From Bradyrhizobium betae (GTDB lineage Bacteria > Pseudomonadota > Alphaproteobacteria > Rhizobiales > Xanthobacteraceae): 64,000 nucleotides of DNA. The DNA lies in the NCBI RefSeq assembly GCF_008932115.1, contig NZ_CP044543.1, positions 6,888,501 through 6,952,500 of the forward strand, in the 5' to 3' direction. Under the pieces are notes generated by a model, which saw only the letters and a list, made by a program, of their open reading frames with translations, did not search any database and was not told the DNA's origin. Positions within the stretch are counted from its first letter, which is position 1. Each line of letters begins with the position of its first letter. The translations under genes and the position numbers were made by a program. Below are positions 47,047 to 57,069 of the stretch, piece after piece.

Positions 47047-47606
47047 GACGGTGGACCATAGCCTGTGTCCTGTTGCTGCCGCTCGCACTTGCGGGCTGCA
47101 ACGAGAAGCAGGCCGCGAAGATCCCGTCGCCGCATCGGATGACCGCGGAGGACATCGGCCACTACTGCGGCATGAACGTGCTCGAGCACCCCGGACCGAA
47201 GGGCCAGATCTTCGCCGCAAGCCTGATGGAGCCGGTCTGGTTCTCGTCCGTGCGGGACACGCTCGCTTTTACAATATTGCCGGACGAACCCAAGGACATC
47301 CTGGCGATCTACGTCTCCGACATGGCCAAGGCACCGAGTTGGGACAAGCCGGGCTCCGACAACTGGGTCGAGGCGCGCAAGGCGCTGTTCGTGATTGAAA
47401 GCCGGGTCAAGAGCGGCATGGGCGGGGACGAGGCCGTTCCGTTCTCGGACCGGGGGGCAGCCGAGAAGTTTGCAGGCGAAAACGGCGGCAGGATCGTCGG
47501 CTTCGGCGATGTGCCCCGGGACTATGTCCTGACGTCGGCCAACAGCGGCGCCGCGTCTGAAGCGACCGGCGGGACATCGAACGAGCGATCAGGGAGGTCA
47601 CCATGA
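47043..47606 (+). CDS. nosL: NosL, copper-binding outer lipoprotein
   Basis: Protein of 187 aa with a lipoprotein signal (LLPLALAGC, Cys 18). The mature part holds CGMNVLEHPGPKGQI, the conserved NosL segment with Cys and Met copper ligands, then FSSVRDTLAF. NosL delivers Cu+ for NosZ maturation. It overlaps nosX by 4 nt. Confidence 0.92.
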   Translation: MRRWTIACVLLLPLALAGCNEKQAAKIPSPHRMTAEDIGHYCGMNVLEHPGPKGQIFAASLMEPVWFSSVRDTLAFTILPDEPKDILAIYVSDMAKAPSWDKPGSDNWVEARKALFVIESRVKSGMGGDEAVPFSDRGAAEKFAGENGGRIVGFGDVPRDYVLTSANSGAASEATGGTSNERSGRSP

Positions 47607-48597
47607 CGCCAATGCCGACGCGCCGACGATTCATCCGGATCAGCGCCGCAGCCGCAGGCATCGGCCTGCTGGCCACCGGCCGCCCCGCTCGCGCCGACGT
47701 CGCGCCGGCCGTCTGGCGGGGCACGATGCTGGGGGCGGTCGCGACGATGGAAATTCACGGGGCAGACCACAGCCAAGCGGAGCGGCTGGTCGCGCTGGCT
47801 TGTGCCGAGGCGCGCCGGCTCGAGCGGCTGTTCAGTCTTTACCTGAATGACTCCGCCGTGGTCGAACTGAACCGCACCGGCATCCTGGTTGATCCCGCAC
47901 CCGACATGGTCGACCTGCTATCGATCTCGCAACACTACGCGAGGCTGACCGGCGGCCGGTTCGATGTCACGGTGCAGCCGTTGTGGGATCTCTATGCCGG
48001 CCACTTCGCGCAAGATGATGCGGATCCGGCCGGCCCGGCGGCGGAGCAGGTTCATGCTGCGCTCGCGCGCGTCGGCAGCAGCCGCCTGACGGTCAGCCGC
48101 GATCGTATCGTGATGCCCCGTGGCATGGCCGTCACTCTGAACGGGATCGCGCAAGGCTATGTCACGGACAAGGTGGTGGACTTGCTGCGGGCGCACGGCA
48201 TCTCCCACAGCCTGGTCGACATGGGTGAAACACGGGCCATCGGGGCGCGTCCTGACGGGCGACCATGGCAAGTTGGCATCGCCGATCCAGATGTCGCGGG
48301 CCAGACGAAGGCCGCGCTGCCGATCGTCGATCGCGCGGTGTCCACCTCGGGCAGCTACGGCTTCCAGTTCGACGCCAGGGCGCGCTTCAACCATCTGTTC
48401 GATCCCCAAACGGGGGATGTGCTCTCCGCTATCGCAGCGTGACGACCGTGTCCCGCAGCGCCACTGCGGCTGATGCCTTGTCGACGGCGTTCAGCCTGAT
48501 GCCGGAAGAGGAGATTCGTCCGTTGCTGCCGCGTGCCGACATCGACCGTGTCCATCTGATCGATGATGCCGGCCGGTCCACCGAATTTTCGGCGTAG
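47603..48597 (+). pseudogene. nosX: NosX, ApbE-type FMN transferase, frameshifted near the C-terminus
   Basis: The first frame (47603-48442) has a Tat-like signal (TRRRFIRISAAAAG) and ApbE motifs: GGRFDVTVQPLWDLY, LNGIAQGYVTDKVVDLL, DMGETRAIG, and ARFNHLFDPQTGDVLS. It then stops prematurely. The lost tail (RYRSVTTVSRSATAADALST to STEFSA) continues in another frame to 48597. One missing C at 48426-48427 explains this. NosX attaches FMN covalently to NosR. It may be a true pseudogene or a base-calling error. Confidence 0.88.
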
Positions 48598-48645
48598 CGC
48601 GGCGGCCGCGTTCGGCTTGCCGAGGGCCGGCTATCGCTGGACGCC

Positions 48646-48659
48646 TTGACCTGCCTCAA
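48646..48659 (+). promoter_or_regulatory. Possible FixK/FNR box upstream of ppsA
   Basis: TTGACCTGCCTCAA fits TTG-N8-CAA but has an imperfect core compared with TTGAT-N4-ATCAA. Its centre is 40 bp from the ppsA start codon. If it is used at -41.5, the transcript would be nearly leaderless, so the assignment is tentative. Confidence 0.4.
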
Positions 48660-48692
48660 GCGCGGAGGGCCAGCACGTGATTTGCTGCCTCC

Positions 48693-51104
48693 ATGTCTAA
48701 ATACATCAAATCTTTCCTTGAGCTCGGCTTGGCCGACGTCAATCTGGTGGGCGGCAAGACTGCTTCGCTGGGCGAATTGTATTCCGCCCTCGCGTCACAG
48801 GGGATTGCGGTCCCCAACGGCTTTGCGATCACGGCCGACGCCTATCGCGACGCGCTGTCGCGGGGCACGGTCGCGGACGAGTTGCACCAGCTGCTCGACG
48901 GGATCGACAAGAGCAACATCAGGCAACTCGCCAGCAAGGCCGCCAAGGCCCGCAAGATCATCTACGAGGCGATCGACACCCCCCTCCTCCGCGAGCAGGT
49001 CGTGGAGGCGTATCGGCTGCTCGAACGCGAGGCCGGAACCGGGGTCGCCGTCGCGGTGCGCAGCTCGGCGACCGCCGAGGATCTGCCGACGGCAAGCTTT
49101 GCAGGCCAGCACGAGAGCTTTCTCAATGTGCGCGGGCCCAAGGATCTGTTCGAAGCATGCAGGCGCTGCTTTGCGTCCATCTTCACCGATCGCGCGATCT
49201 CCTACCGGATCGACAACGGCTTCGATCATTTCAAGGTCGCGCTCTCCGTCGCCGTGATGAAGATGGTCCGTTCCGATCTGGCGGCCAGTGGCGTCGTCTT
49301 TACGCTCGATACCGAATCCGGCTTTCGCGACGTGGTGTTCATCACAGGCTGCTACGGCCTCGGCGAGACCATCGTGCAAGGCCAGGTCGATCCGGACGAA
49401 TTCTACGTCCACAAGCCGACGCTGAGCCAGGGTTATCGCCGTGTGCTGCGGCGCCGGCTCGGCGCCAAGCAGATCCGCATGATCTACGGCAAGCGTGGCG
49501 GCGAGCATGCGACGCTCACCCGCAACGTCCCCGAAGCCGAACGCCAGAAATTCTGCATCTCCGATCCGGAGGTGCTGAGCCTCGCCGAGAGCGCGGTCCT
49601 GATCGAAGCCCACTATTCCAAACACGCCGGCGCCGCGATGCCCATGGACATCGAATGGGCCAAGGACGGCGTCGACGGAAAGCTCTACATCATCCAGGCC
49701 CGGCCCGAGACGGTCGCCTCGCGGCGTTCGGCGAGTTTCTACGAGACCTACAATCTGAAGGGACGCGGCCCGGTCATCGTCAGCGGCCGTGCGGTGGGGG
49801 AGAAAATCGCGTCGGGACGTGCCCGCCGTGTCGCGACCGCGCGCGACCTCGCCGCCTTCAAGCCGGGCGAGATCCTGGTTGCACCGGCCACCAGCCCCGA
49901 TTGGGAGCCGGTCATGAAGATCGCAGCCGGCATCATCACCGACAAGGGCGGCCGCACCTGCCACGCGGCGATCGTGGCGCGGGAGCTGGGAATCCCCGCC
50001 GTGGTGGGCGCCACAGGCGCGACCGAAAAAATCAAGAACGGGACTGAAGTCACGATCTGCTGCGCCGAAGGCGATGTCGGAAGCGTCTATCAGGGATCGA
50101 TCGCCTTCGACGTGACGAGGACGCCGGCGAGCGAGCTCAGGCAGCCGCGCACGGCCATCATGGTCAATGTCGGAACGCCGGAGATGGCATTCCGGACGGC
50201 GATGCAGCCGCAGGCCGGTGTGGGTCTCGCCCGCATGGAGTTCATCATCAGCGAGCATATCGGGGTTCACCCGATGGCTTTGCTCAAGCCGGACAAAGTC
50301 AAGTCGGCCAAGGCGCGAGCCGCGATCGCGCGCCTGACGCGGAGCTTCAAGAGCCCGAGCGATTTCTTCGTTCAGACGCTCGCGGAAGGCGTCGGCACCA
50401 TCGCCGCGGCCTTCTATCCAAAGCCCGTGATCGTGCGCCTTTCCGATTTCAAGACCAACGAATATGCCAGCCTGGTCGGCGGCGAAGGCTTCGAGCCCAA
50501 GGAAGAGAATCCCATGCTGGGATTCCGCGGCGCCTCTCGCTATAGCCACCCCGCCTACGCGGAAGGGTTTGCGCTGGAGTGCGCGGCGCTCCGCCGGGTG
50601 CGCAAGGAGATGGGGCTTTCCAATCTGCGCATCATGGTGCCGTTCTGCCGAACCGTCGAGGAAGGCCGGCGCGTGATCGCGACGATGGCCGCCAATGGAC
50701 TGAAGCGCGGCGAAGACGGTCTTGAGATCTACGTCATGTGCGAGATTCCGAACAACGTCATCCAGATCGATGCGTTCTCGGAACTGTTCGACGGCTTCTC
50801 GATCGGGTCCAACGACCTCACCCAGCTCACGCTGGGCGTGGACCGGGATTCCGATATCGTGGCCTTCGACTTTGACGAGCGCGATCCGGGGATGCTGGAG
50901 ATGTTCCGGCTGGCCGTTGTCGGTGCCAAGCGCAACGGCCGCCATGTCGGCATCTGCGGCGAGGCGCCGGCGAATTATCCGGAGATCGCGCGCTATCTGA
51001 CCGGGCTCGGGATCGACTCGATCAGCGTCAACCCGTCGAGCGTGTTTCGCACCATGGCCGTGGTGCTCGACGCCGAGACCAACGCCGCCAAGTCAGGAAC
51101 CTGA
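48693..51104 (+). CDS. ppsA: Phosphoenolpyruvate synthase
   Basis: Protein of 803 aa, full length. The N-terminal ATP-grasp part has VGGKTASLGELY and VAVRSSATAEDLPTASFAGQ. The swivelling domain has the phospho-His loop GGRTCHAAIVARELGIP. The TIM-barrel domain has FMCEIPNN-type residues (YVMCEIPNNVI) and GSNDLTQLTLGVDRDS, with the catalytic Cys region HVGICGEAP. It converts pyruvate, ATP and water into PEP, AMP and phosphate. A likely role is gluconeogenic flux or anaerobic energy balance. Confidence 0.94.
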   Translation: MSKYIKSFLELGLADVNLVGGKTASLGELYSALASQGIAVPNGFAITADAYRDALSRGTVADELHQLLDGIDKSNIRQLASKAAKARKIIYEAIDTPLLREQVVEAYRLLEREAGTGVAVAVRSSATAEDLPTASFAGQHESFLNVRGPKDLFEACRRCFASIFTDRAISYRIDNGFDHFKVALSVAVMKMVRSDLAASGVVFTLDTESGFRDVVFITGCYGLGETIVQGQVDPDEFYVHKPTLSQGYRRVLRRRLGAKQIRMIYGKRGGEHATLTRNVPEAERQKFCISDPEVLSLAESAVLIEAHYSKHAGAAMPMDIEWAKDGVDGKLYIIQARPETVASRRSASFYETYNLKGRGPVIVSGRAVGEKIASGRARRVATARDLAAFKPGEILVAPATSPDWEPVMKIAAGIITDKGGRTCHAAIVARELGIPAVVGATGATEKIKNGTEVTICCAEGDVGSVYQGSIAFDVTRTPASELRQPRTAIMVNVGTPEMAFRTAMQPQAGVGLARMEFIISEHIGVHPMALLKPDKVKSAKARAAIARLTRSFKSPSDFFVQTLAEGVGTIAAAFYPKPVIVRLSDFKTNEYASLVGGEGFEPKEENPMLGFRGASRYSHPAYAEGFALECAALRRVRKEMGLSNLRIMVPFCRTVEEGRRVIATMAANGLKRGEDGLEIYVMCEIPNNVIQIDAFSELFDGFSIGSNDLTQLTLGVDRDSDIVAFDFDERDPGMLEMFRLAVVGAKRNGRHVGICGEAPANYPEIARYLTGLGIDSISVNPSSVFRTMAVVLDAETNAAKSGT

Positions 51105-51125
51105 CGTTTCGGCTCGAAGCAGCGA

Positions 51126-52505
51126 TCAGATGACGGCCGGGACGGCAGCGGCGTGAATGCGCTCGGCCGCGGCATTGACCTTGGTCATCGTCGTGGTCAA
51201 CTCGGCGTAGACCTCGTCTTTAATGGTCACCGTGCCGAAATTCGAGTCTTCGCCGTCGAAGCGTCCCTCAACCGGCTGGTCGGCATGCTCGAACCAGTGA
51301 TAGCCGACTACGTTCGGCTTGCTGAGGGCGGCCGTCACGTATCGCTCGAAGGCGCGGGCGCGCTCGATCTGGGTGGCCACCCGCGGCCCTCCCCCGCTGC
51401 TGTTGGGCAAGCCGGCGTCGTCGCCGCGGAAGGAGAATTCGGAGATCAGGCACGGCTTACCGGCTGCGGAATACGCATCGATGACCGGGCCGGGATCGAA
51501 ATCGTAGCAATTGAAGGAGATCACATCGAGGTGGCGGCCGGCCGCGGCAATCACGCCTCTCAGCGGCTGATATCCGAATCGGGAGCCGATCACGAGATGG
51601 TTGGGGGCGGCCGCCCTGATCGCCGCGGAGCACAGCTCGAAATATTTGTCGGCGACGACGGCCACGAACGCATCGCAATCAGCAGAGAACGCCTCGCGCG
51701 CGGGATCGGCGAGGTTGGCCCGGGTCTCGAGCGCGTCGTTCACGGCGCTGGGCCGCATTCTGATAAACGGCGCCACGACATGTTCGATCCTGGCAAGCTC
51801 TTCCCATGATCGCGCCGGCGTGTGCCACACCGCGTTGAACTGGGCGAACTCCCGGTAGTGCGCCTCGAGCATCGCGATGGCTGCAACCCGGCCCGGACGA
51901 CGAGGCGGCAGGTTCAGGAACAGTGTCAGCAGCTCGTCAGTCCCGCGCCAGTCGGGCGACCAGTACAGCTCGTTGTCGATGAAGGTGCCGAGCAAGCCGG
52001 GGTCGTTGCGCCGGTCGGCGCAACGTGTGTTGGCGGCGGCGCGGATATGCGACGAAAATTCGGCATCGAAGACGTCCGGAAAAGTCTGATCGCGCCGGTG
52101 CAGGCGAAAGGACGCGCCGAGCTCGGAGGTCGGCGCATTCGCCAACAAGTGCGATCCCGCACCGGCAACGAGTTCGTCCGACCAACAGGCGACCGTGTTG
52201 AAGTTCCAGCTTGCCAGCCGGTCGGCAGCCGCCGCGCGCCAGGTGTGCAGGCTGCCGTACTTGGCCAGGCAGTTCTCGGCGTAGGGCGCGCGGTCGGTCT
52301 GGCCAATGCGGTCCTGATCGAAGCGGACGGTATTGACACCCTTGGAGAGAAAGCGCCCGCCGTCGGGATCAACGAGCCAGAACACGCCATCACGCTCGGC
52401 AACGCGGAAGAAGCCGCTCCCGCTGAGGCCGTCATCGACGACCCCTCCCCATTTCGTTCTTCGCAAGTGCAGACCCCGGCAGCAGACTAAGGATGATCGA
52501 TCCAT
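51126..52505 (-). CDS. Glycoside-hydrolase-like TIM-barrel protein
   Basis: Protein of 459 aa from ATG 52505; later TTG or GTG starts are possible. The start FFRVAERDGVFWLVDPDGGR and FLSKGVNTV matches the agarase/beta-galactosidase-like clan GH-A. An acid/base Glu is in GTFIDNELYW and a nucleophile Glu is in KPCLISEFSF, with ISFNCYDFDP between them and GYHWFEHADQP after. No signal peptide is visible. The substrate cannot be told from the sequence. It is convergent with ppsA. Confidence 0.7.
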   Translation of the reverse strand: MDRSSLVCCRGLHLRRTKWGGVVDDGLSGSGFFRVAERDGVFWLVDPDGGRFLSKGVNTVRFDQDRIGQTDRAPYAENCLAKYGSLHTWRAAAADRLASWNFNTVACWSDELVAGAGSHLLANAPTSELGASFRLHRRDQTFPDVFDAEFSSHIRAAANTRCADRRNDPGLLGTFIDNELYWSPDWRGTDELLTLFLNLPPRRPGRVAAIAMLEAHYREFAQFNAVWHTPARSWEELARIEHVVAPFIRMRPSAVNDALETRANLADPAREAFSADCDAFVAVVADKYFELCSAAIRAAAPNHLVIGSRFGYQPLRGVIAAAGRHLDVISFNCYDFDPGPVIDAYSAAGKPCLISEFSFRGDDAGLPNSSGGGPRVATQIERARAFERYVTAALSKPNVVGYHWFEHADQPVEGRFDGEDSNFGTVTIKDEVYAELTTTMTKVNAAAERIHAAAVPAVI

Positions 52506-52527
52506 TGCACGGTCCTGCCGTGGCTGC

Positions 52528-52541
52528 TTGACATATCTCAA
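52528..52541. promoter_or_regulatory. FixK/FNR-type box between the glycosidase-like gene and pfkB
   Basis: TTGACATATCTCAA fits TTG-N8-CAA with a good AT core. It lies about 115 bp before the pfkB start (centre near 52534), giving a plausible transcript start near 52576. It could also act leftwards if the glycosidase-like gene uses a later start codon. Confidence 0.55.
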
Positions 52542-52655
52542 TACCACCCGGAACCTGCATGCCTACCAATGCCGGAGGGAATCCAGGGGCGGCTGCGTCA
52601 CAGCGAGTCTGGTCCGATGGCAGGTTGATCGAGGGCCTTTGCGCATTGATGGAGA

Positions 52656-53629
52656 ATGAAGGCCTTGGCTGAGACACCGCCCATCCAGATCGTGACGTTG
52701 ACCATCAATCCGGCTGTCGATATCTCGACCTCGGTCAAAAAGATGCTGCCCTTCACCAAGATGCGTTGCGTGGAAGCTCAGCGCGATCCCGGCGGCGGCG
52801 GAATCAACGTCGCCAGGGTTCTGAACCGGCTCGGCGCCGAGGCGACCGCAATCTATCCAGCCGGGGGCGCCACCGGGCAAACCCTTGCGGCACTGGTTGA
52901 GCGCGAAGCCGTGCGCAGCATCGTGATCCCGACGTCGAACGACACAAGGGAAGACATCACTGTCTTCGACGAAACGACCCGGGAGCAATTCCGGCTGGTC
53001 TTTCCAGGCGCCTTCCTCAGTGAATTCGAATGGCAGCAATGCCTCGATGCCATTGCGCGCATCAGTCCGCAGGCTGCCTTCGTCATCGCGAGCGGCAGCC
53101 TGCCCCCGGCGTCCCGGCTGATTTCTATGGCAGGGTCGCCCAGGCAGCGAAAGGGGCCGCCAAGGTCATCGTGGACACGTCCGGCGTCTCGCTGAAAGCC
53201 GCCCTGGATGTTGGCGTTTATCTCATCAAGCCCAACCTCCGGGAGTTTCAGGATCTGGCCGGGATCAGCAGCGCCGACGAGCCTTCGCTCATCCAGGCGG
53301 GCCGCCGCCTGTTCGATCGCTATCGTATCGAGATCATCGCTCTCTCCATGGGCCCCGGTGGCGCCCTGCTCCTGACGCGTGACATCGCCTTGCGAGCGGT
53401 GGGCTTGCCTATCGAGCTCGTCAGCGTTTCCGGCGCCGGTGACAGCTTCCTGGGGGCGATGGTGTCGCGCCTCGCAGAGGGCGCACCGCTCGAGACCGCC
53501 CTGCGTTATGGCGTGGCCGGTGGTTCGGCTGCGCTGCTCAGTCCGGGAACCGGGCTTTGCCTCGGAGCCGACGTTCATCGCCTCGCCTCCAGCGTGAACG
53601 TCACCGCCATCGCCGGCTATCATGCTTAG
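52656..53629 (+). pseudogene. PfkB-family sugar kinase (6-phosphofructokinase-2-like), frameshifted
   Basis: The first frame (52656 to about 53105) has LTINPAVDISTSV, then RDPGGGGINVARVLNRLG, the PfkB substrate motif. It loses the fold after ASGSLPP. The remaining half (VIVDTSGVSLKAALDVGVYL, IKPNLREFQDLAG, SVSGAGDSFLGAM with the catalytic Asp) continues in another frame to 53629. One missing G at the CCCCCGG run (53103-53109) accounts for it. The family phosphorylates fructose-6-phosphate or a related sugar. It may be a pseudogene or a sequence error. Confidence 0.85.
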
Positions 53630-54737
53630 CAACGAGGGATACCAACCGGCGAGCGAACGGCAGCTGCTGTTGCGCTTCTGGAGAAGCGCGCGCGGCTTCT
53701 GGGCAGGAAAGTCGGCTGCCTGGGCCTGGTTTCTCACCGTGCTGCTCATTGCCACGGTTCTTCTGCAATTGCTGACCCAGTATTCGCTCAACTTCTGGAA
53801 TCGCGATTTTTTCAACGCGGTCGAACGCAAGGACGGGAAGGAGCTTCTCACCCAGGCGTTGCGATTCATGCCGCTGGTCGCGGCCAGCCTTTCGCTCGCC
53901 GTCTTCTCGGTCTGGGGGCGAATGACGCTGCAGCGGAAATGGAGGGCCTGGCTCAGCACCGAGCTTTACCGCACCTGGCTGGAGCGGGATCGCTTCATGC
54001 GACTGAATGCCGTGGCGGGAGACTACCAGGCCCCCGAATATCGGATCGCCGAGGACGGCAGACTGGCAACGGACCTGCCCGTCGACCTCATTCTTGGTCT
54101 CATCTCCGCTCTGCTGACGGCGGCTACCTTTACCGGGATCCTCTGGGTGGTTGGCGGCAATCTCGCGATCGAGGCCGCAGGCGTGAGCTTGATCATTCCC
54201 GGCTATCTGGTGGTTGCCGTCGTCGCCTATTCGCTCATCGTGGCAGCCATGACGATGCTGATCGGCCGCCGGCTGACGCACGTCCTGGAGGAGAACAAGC
54301 GGGCGGAAGCCCAGCTCAGGGCCATCGGCACGCACTTGCGCGAAAGTGGAGAGATCGGGTCACCCGAGGCGAACGGCGAGGATGGAATTCGCGCGACTGG
54401 CGCCGCGCTCAAGGCCGTGATTGCCTCGTGGCTGGCCTATTGCTGGCAACTGATGCGCCTCACGGTGGTGTCTCACACCAATTCATTGCTGACGCCGGTG
54501 ATCGGCCTGCTGCTCTGCACGCCCAAATACGTTGCCGGTACGATGCTCCTTGGTGAGGTCGTCCAGGCGGCGGCAGCCTTCGTTGCCGTGCAAACTGCCT
54601 GCAGCTGGTTTACGGACAACTATCCGAAGCTTGCGGAATGGACGGCGTCGGCCAACCGCGTTGCATCGCTCCTTCTTGCTCTGGACAAGGTCGATCGATG
54701 CCCCGCGGACGACAAGGCTGCGGATCCGCGCAATTGA
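53622..54737 (+). CDS. SbmA/BacA-like ABC membrane protein without ATP-binding domain
   Basis: Protein of 371 aa. It has the six-helix ABC_membrane_2 domain (LLTQYSLNFWNRDFFNAVER, LQRKWRAWLSTELYRTWLER, NPEYRIAEDGR-like AAPEYRIAED region). It ends in the usual linker (ANRVASLLLALDKVDR), just where many relatives begin their nucleotide-binding domain, and then stops. SbmA/BacA proteins are proton-driven peptide importers with no NBD; YddA-type ones have an NBD. It overlaps pfkB by 8 nt. Confidence 0.75.
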   Translation: MLSNEGYQPASERQLLLRFWRSARGFWAGKSAAWAWFLTVLLIATVLLQLLTQYSLNFWNRDFFNAVERKDGKELLTQALRFMPLVAASLSLAVFSVWGRMTLQRKWRAWLSTELYRTWLERDRFMRLNAVAGDYQAPEYRIAEDGRLATDLPVDLILGLISALLTAATFTGILWVVGGNLAIEAAGVSLIIPGYLVVAVVAYSLIVAAMTMLIGRRLTHVLEENKRAEAQLRAIGTHLRESGEIGSPEANGEDGIRATGAALKAVIASWLAYCWQLMRLTVVSHTNSLLTPVIGLLLCTPKYVAGTMLLGEVVQAAAAFVAVQTACSWFTDNYPKLAEWTASANRVASLLLALDKVDRCPADDKAADPRN

Positions 54738-54763
54738 TTGCAGCGAACCGGAAGGCAAATCGG

Positions 54764-55729
54764 ATGGACGACGCGTTGGTTTCGAAACTGGAGGAGCGCC
54801 TGGGGCGGATACACGCCCGGCAGCGGCTTGGAATCGAGACCGATCATGAGGCGCAGATCTTCGGCCAGGGCCTCAACTTCTTTCATATCGAGAACTGGTA
54901 CTCCGTTCATGCGTGGATCCGAGGCATTCTGAAGCTGTCCGGACTCTATTGGCGCGGGCGTCGAAATGCCGGGCGCGTCGTCGTCAAGCACAACGATGTC
55001 GAATGCGCCCATTTGCCAGCCGAGTTCGACGGCTTCACGATCCTTCACATCAGCGATACGCACGTCGATATGAGCCAGCGAGCCATGCAGAGCCTGGTCG
55101 AGCTGGTGGCCGGCCTGAACTACGATTTGTGCGTCCTGACCGGCGACTATCGCGGCAAGACGTTCGGAGAGTTCGATTCCGCACTGGAAGGCATGGCCCG
55201 GGTCACGGCTCACCTCAAGCAGCCCATTCTCGGCGTGCTTGGCAATCACGACACCATCAGGATGCTGCCGGGCCTGGAGGCGATGGGCATCCGGATGCTT
55301 CAAAACGAGTGTGCGACGATCAAGCGCGGCGATCAGGAGATATTTGTCGCGGGGGTCGACGATGCGCATTTTTTCAGGGTGGACAACATCGAGAAGGTCG
55401 GATCGCAGGTCCCTGACGGCGCATTCTCGATCCTGCTGTCGCACACACCGGAAATCTATCGACAGGCGGCACATGCCGGCTTTGATCTGCTCTTGAGCGG
55501 ACATACGCACGGGGGGCAGATCTGCCTTCCGGGATCGATCCCCATCACGCTCGACTCGGCGCTGCCGCGCCGGATGGGCTCCGGTTCCTGGCGCTATCAC
55601 GACATGGTCGGCTATACGTCGGTGGGCGCGGGATCGAGCGTCGTGGCCGTACGTTTCAACTGCCCGCCGGAAATCACGCTGCACCGACTGTGCCGGACCG
55701 CAGATCGTCTCAATAGGGCTGATCTCTGA
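54764..55729 (+). CDS. Metallophosphoesterase (YaeI-like)
   Basis: Protein of 321 aa from ATG 54764. The catalytic blocks are ILHISDTHVD (DxH), CVLTGDYRGK (GD), LGVLGNHDTI (GNHD), LLSHTPEI and LLSGHTHGGQI (GHTH). This is the YaeI/UDP-diacylglucosamine-pyrophosphatase-like class. A hydrophobic or amphipathic start (LNFFHIENWYSVHAWIRG) may hold it at the membrane. The substrate is unknown. Its stop overlaps the convergent CarS-like gene by 20 bp. Confidence 0.83.
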   Translation: MDDALVSKLEERLGRIHARQRLGIETDHEAQIFGQGLNFFHIENWYSVHAWIRGILKLSGLYWRGRRNAGRVVVKHNDVECAHLPAEFDGFTILHISDTHVDMSQRAMQSLVELVAGLNYDLCVLTGDYRGKTFGEFDSALEGMARVTAHLKQPILGVLGNHDTIRMLPGLEAMGIRMLQNECATIKRGDQEIFVAGVDDAHFFRVDNIEKVGSQVPDGAFSILLSHTPEIYRQAAHAGFDLLLSGHTHGGQICLPGSIPITLDSALPRRMGSGSWRYHDMVGYTSVGAGSSVVAVRFNCPPEITLHRLCRTADRLNRADL

Positions 55730-56198
55730 TACGCAACATGTACAGTATGCGGGAGATCGCGAGTTCGCCAACGAAGAAGATCCAGACCGCGACGAAGATG
55801 TCTGCGTAGCTCAGCAAGAGCATCTCCCGACAGGCCAACAGGGGGAATAGTGATTCCGGGACCTGGTCCAATCCCATCGCCTGGCTGCTGGAGGGCAGGT
55901 TCAGGCGCCGTTTCAGGAAGCTGGAGAACAGATCTCCTGCCATCGCGACGATCGCGACCAGGGCGCCGAGCTCGTAGGGCAAGCCAAGCAGAGCTGCGCC
56001 GATTGTCGTCACGACAACCGATGCGACGATACCGCGAATGGTCTTCGAAGTGCCGAACACAGGGTGACCGTCAAAGAGCAATGCCCCAGCATCCAGCGGT
56101 AACGCGAAGCGAGACCCAAAGACCTTCTTGGCGACGACCGGCGCCCCATTTGCAAGCGTCAGGAGCAAGAGCGTCTGGAGGATTGGCACCACGGACAT
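55710..56198 (-). CDS. CarS-like CDP-lipid synthase membrane protein
   Basis: Protein of 162 aa with four to five membrane helices. The motifs LDAGALLFDGHPVFGTSKTI and AMAGDLFSSFLKRRLNLP, then DQVPESLFPLL, are those of CDP-archaeol synthase and its bacterial relatives (PF01864). It activates a lipid with CTP. In bacteria the exact substrate is not established. It is convergent with the metallophosphoesterase gene. Confidence 0.8.
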   Translation of the reverse strand: MSVVPILQTLLLLTLANGAPVVAKKVFGSRFALPLDAGALLFDGHPVFGTSKTIRGIVASVVVTTIGAALLGLPYELGALVAIVAMAGDLFSSFLKRRLNLPSSSQAMGLDQVPESLFPLLACREMLLLSYADIFVAVWIFFVGELAISRILYMLRIRDQPY

Positions 56199-56232
56199 CG
56201 GGCTGGCCGTCGTCTGCGAGACGCGTTGCTGA

Positions 56233-57069
56233 TCAGTGGGAGAACAGCACTGGAATCGGCGGCCTCGTCAGGATGCTCCGGGTCGCGCCTCCCAACACGA
56301 ATTCCCGGAAACGGGAATGGCCGTAGGCGCCCATGACCAGGAGATCCGCCCTGCGGGCCGCAATCTGCGCTGCGAGAACGTCGCCGATGGCACGTCCCGC
56401 GGCATCGACCTCCTCGACGACCACCTCGATTCCATGGCGCGACAGGTTCTTGGCGAGCTCGGACGCCGAGCGTCGGCTCGGAATGGCCTTCTCGTTGGTG
56501 ACCGTAAGTACGCAGACCTCGCGCGCCTTCTCCAGGATCGGGATGGCATCGGAGACCGCACGCGCCGCGGCACGGCTGAAGTCCCAGGCGACGATGACCC
56601 TGTTCAGTTCGACCGGCCGCGCGGCCGGAGCTTCCGGAACGACCAGGGTCGGTCGCCCTGCTCCGAAGATGATCGCTTCAGCATGCCATTGGTCGTAGGA
56701 TTCCGGCACCGGCACGATGGTGAGATCCCGCAGCCGCGCATATTCCACCAGAAGGTCCGGCACCTCGGATGTCAGACAATTTTCGAGAATGATCTCGTGC
56801 AGCACGTCCGATTTCCGGGCGGCCGCTTCAAAGGCCGCAAGCAGATCCTGCGCGTTGCTCTTGCTCTTGCGCGCCTCGCTGGCCACGATCGCTCCGAGAT
56901 TACCGGCGCCGGACAGGAAACTGCCGGGAACCTGCACATGGACCTCGCACGAGATCGCCGTGATGTGGGCGCCAAGGACTGAAGCCAGCGACACGCCAAG
57001 GTCAACCACCGAAACCGGCGTCGGATCTGGATAGCTGGTCAGGGTGAGCAGGACGTCCTTGATGGCCAT
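56233..57069 (-). CDS. Universal stress protein, tandem-domain
   Basis: Protein of 278 aa from ATG 57069. The second UspA domain is complete with RVIVAWDFSRAAARAVSDAI and the ATP-binding GAYGHSRFREFVLGGATRSI (G-2x-G-9x-G-[ST]). The first half is a degenerate UspA domain (LTLTSYPDPTPVSVVDLGVS). Such proteins help survival under oxygen or energy limitation. It lies 110 bp downstream of another USP gene on the same strand. Confidence 0.85.
   Translation of the reverse strand: MAIKDVLLTLTSYPDPTPVSVVDLGVSLASVLGAHITAISCEVHVQVPGSFLSGAGNLGAIVASEARKSKSNAQDLLAAFEAAARKSDVLHEIILENCLTSEVPDLLVEYARLRDLTIVPVPESYDQWHAEAIIFGAGRPTLVVPEAPAARPVELNRVIVAWDFSRAAARAVSDAIPILEKAREVCVLTVTNEKAIPSRRSASELAKNLSRHGIEVVVEEVDAAGRAIGDVLAAQIAARRADLLVMGAYGHSRFREFVLGGATRSILTRPPIPVLFSH

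Noticed and set aside
48795..50945. Minus-strand open frame of 716 codons opposite ppsA
   Set aside because: Shadow of the GC-rich ppsA gene, with no domain pattern.
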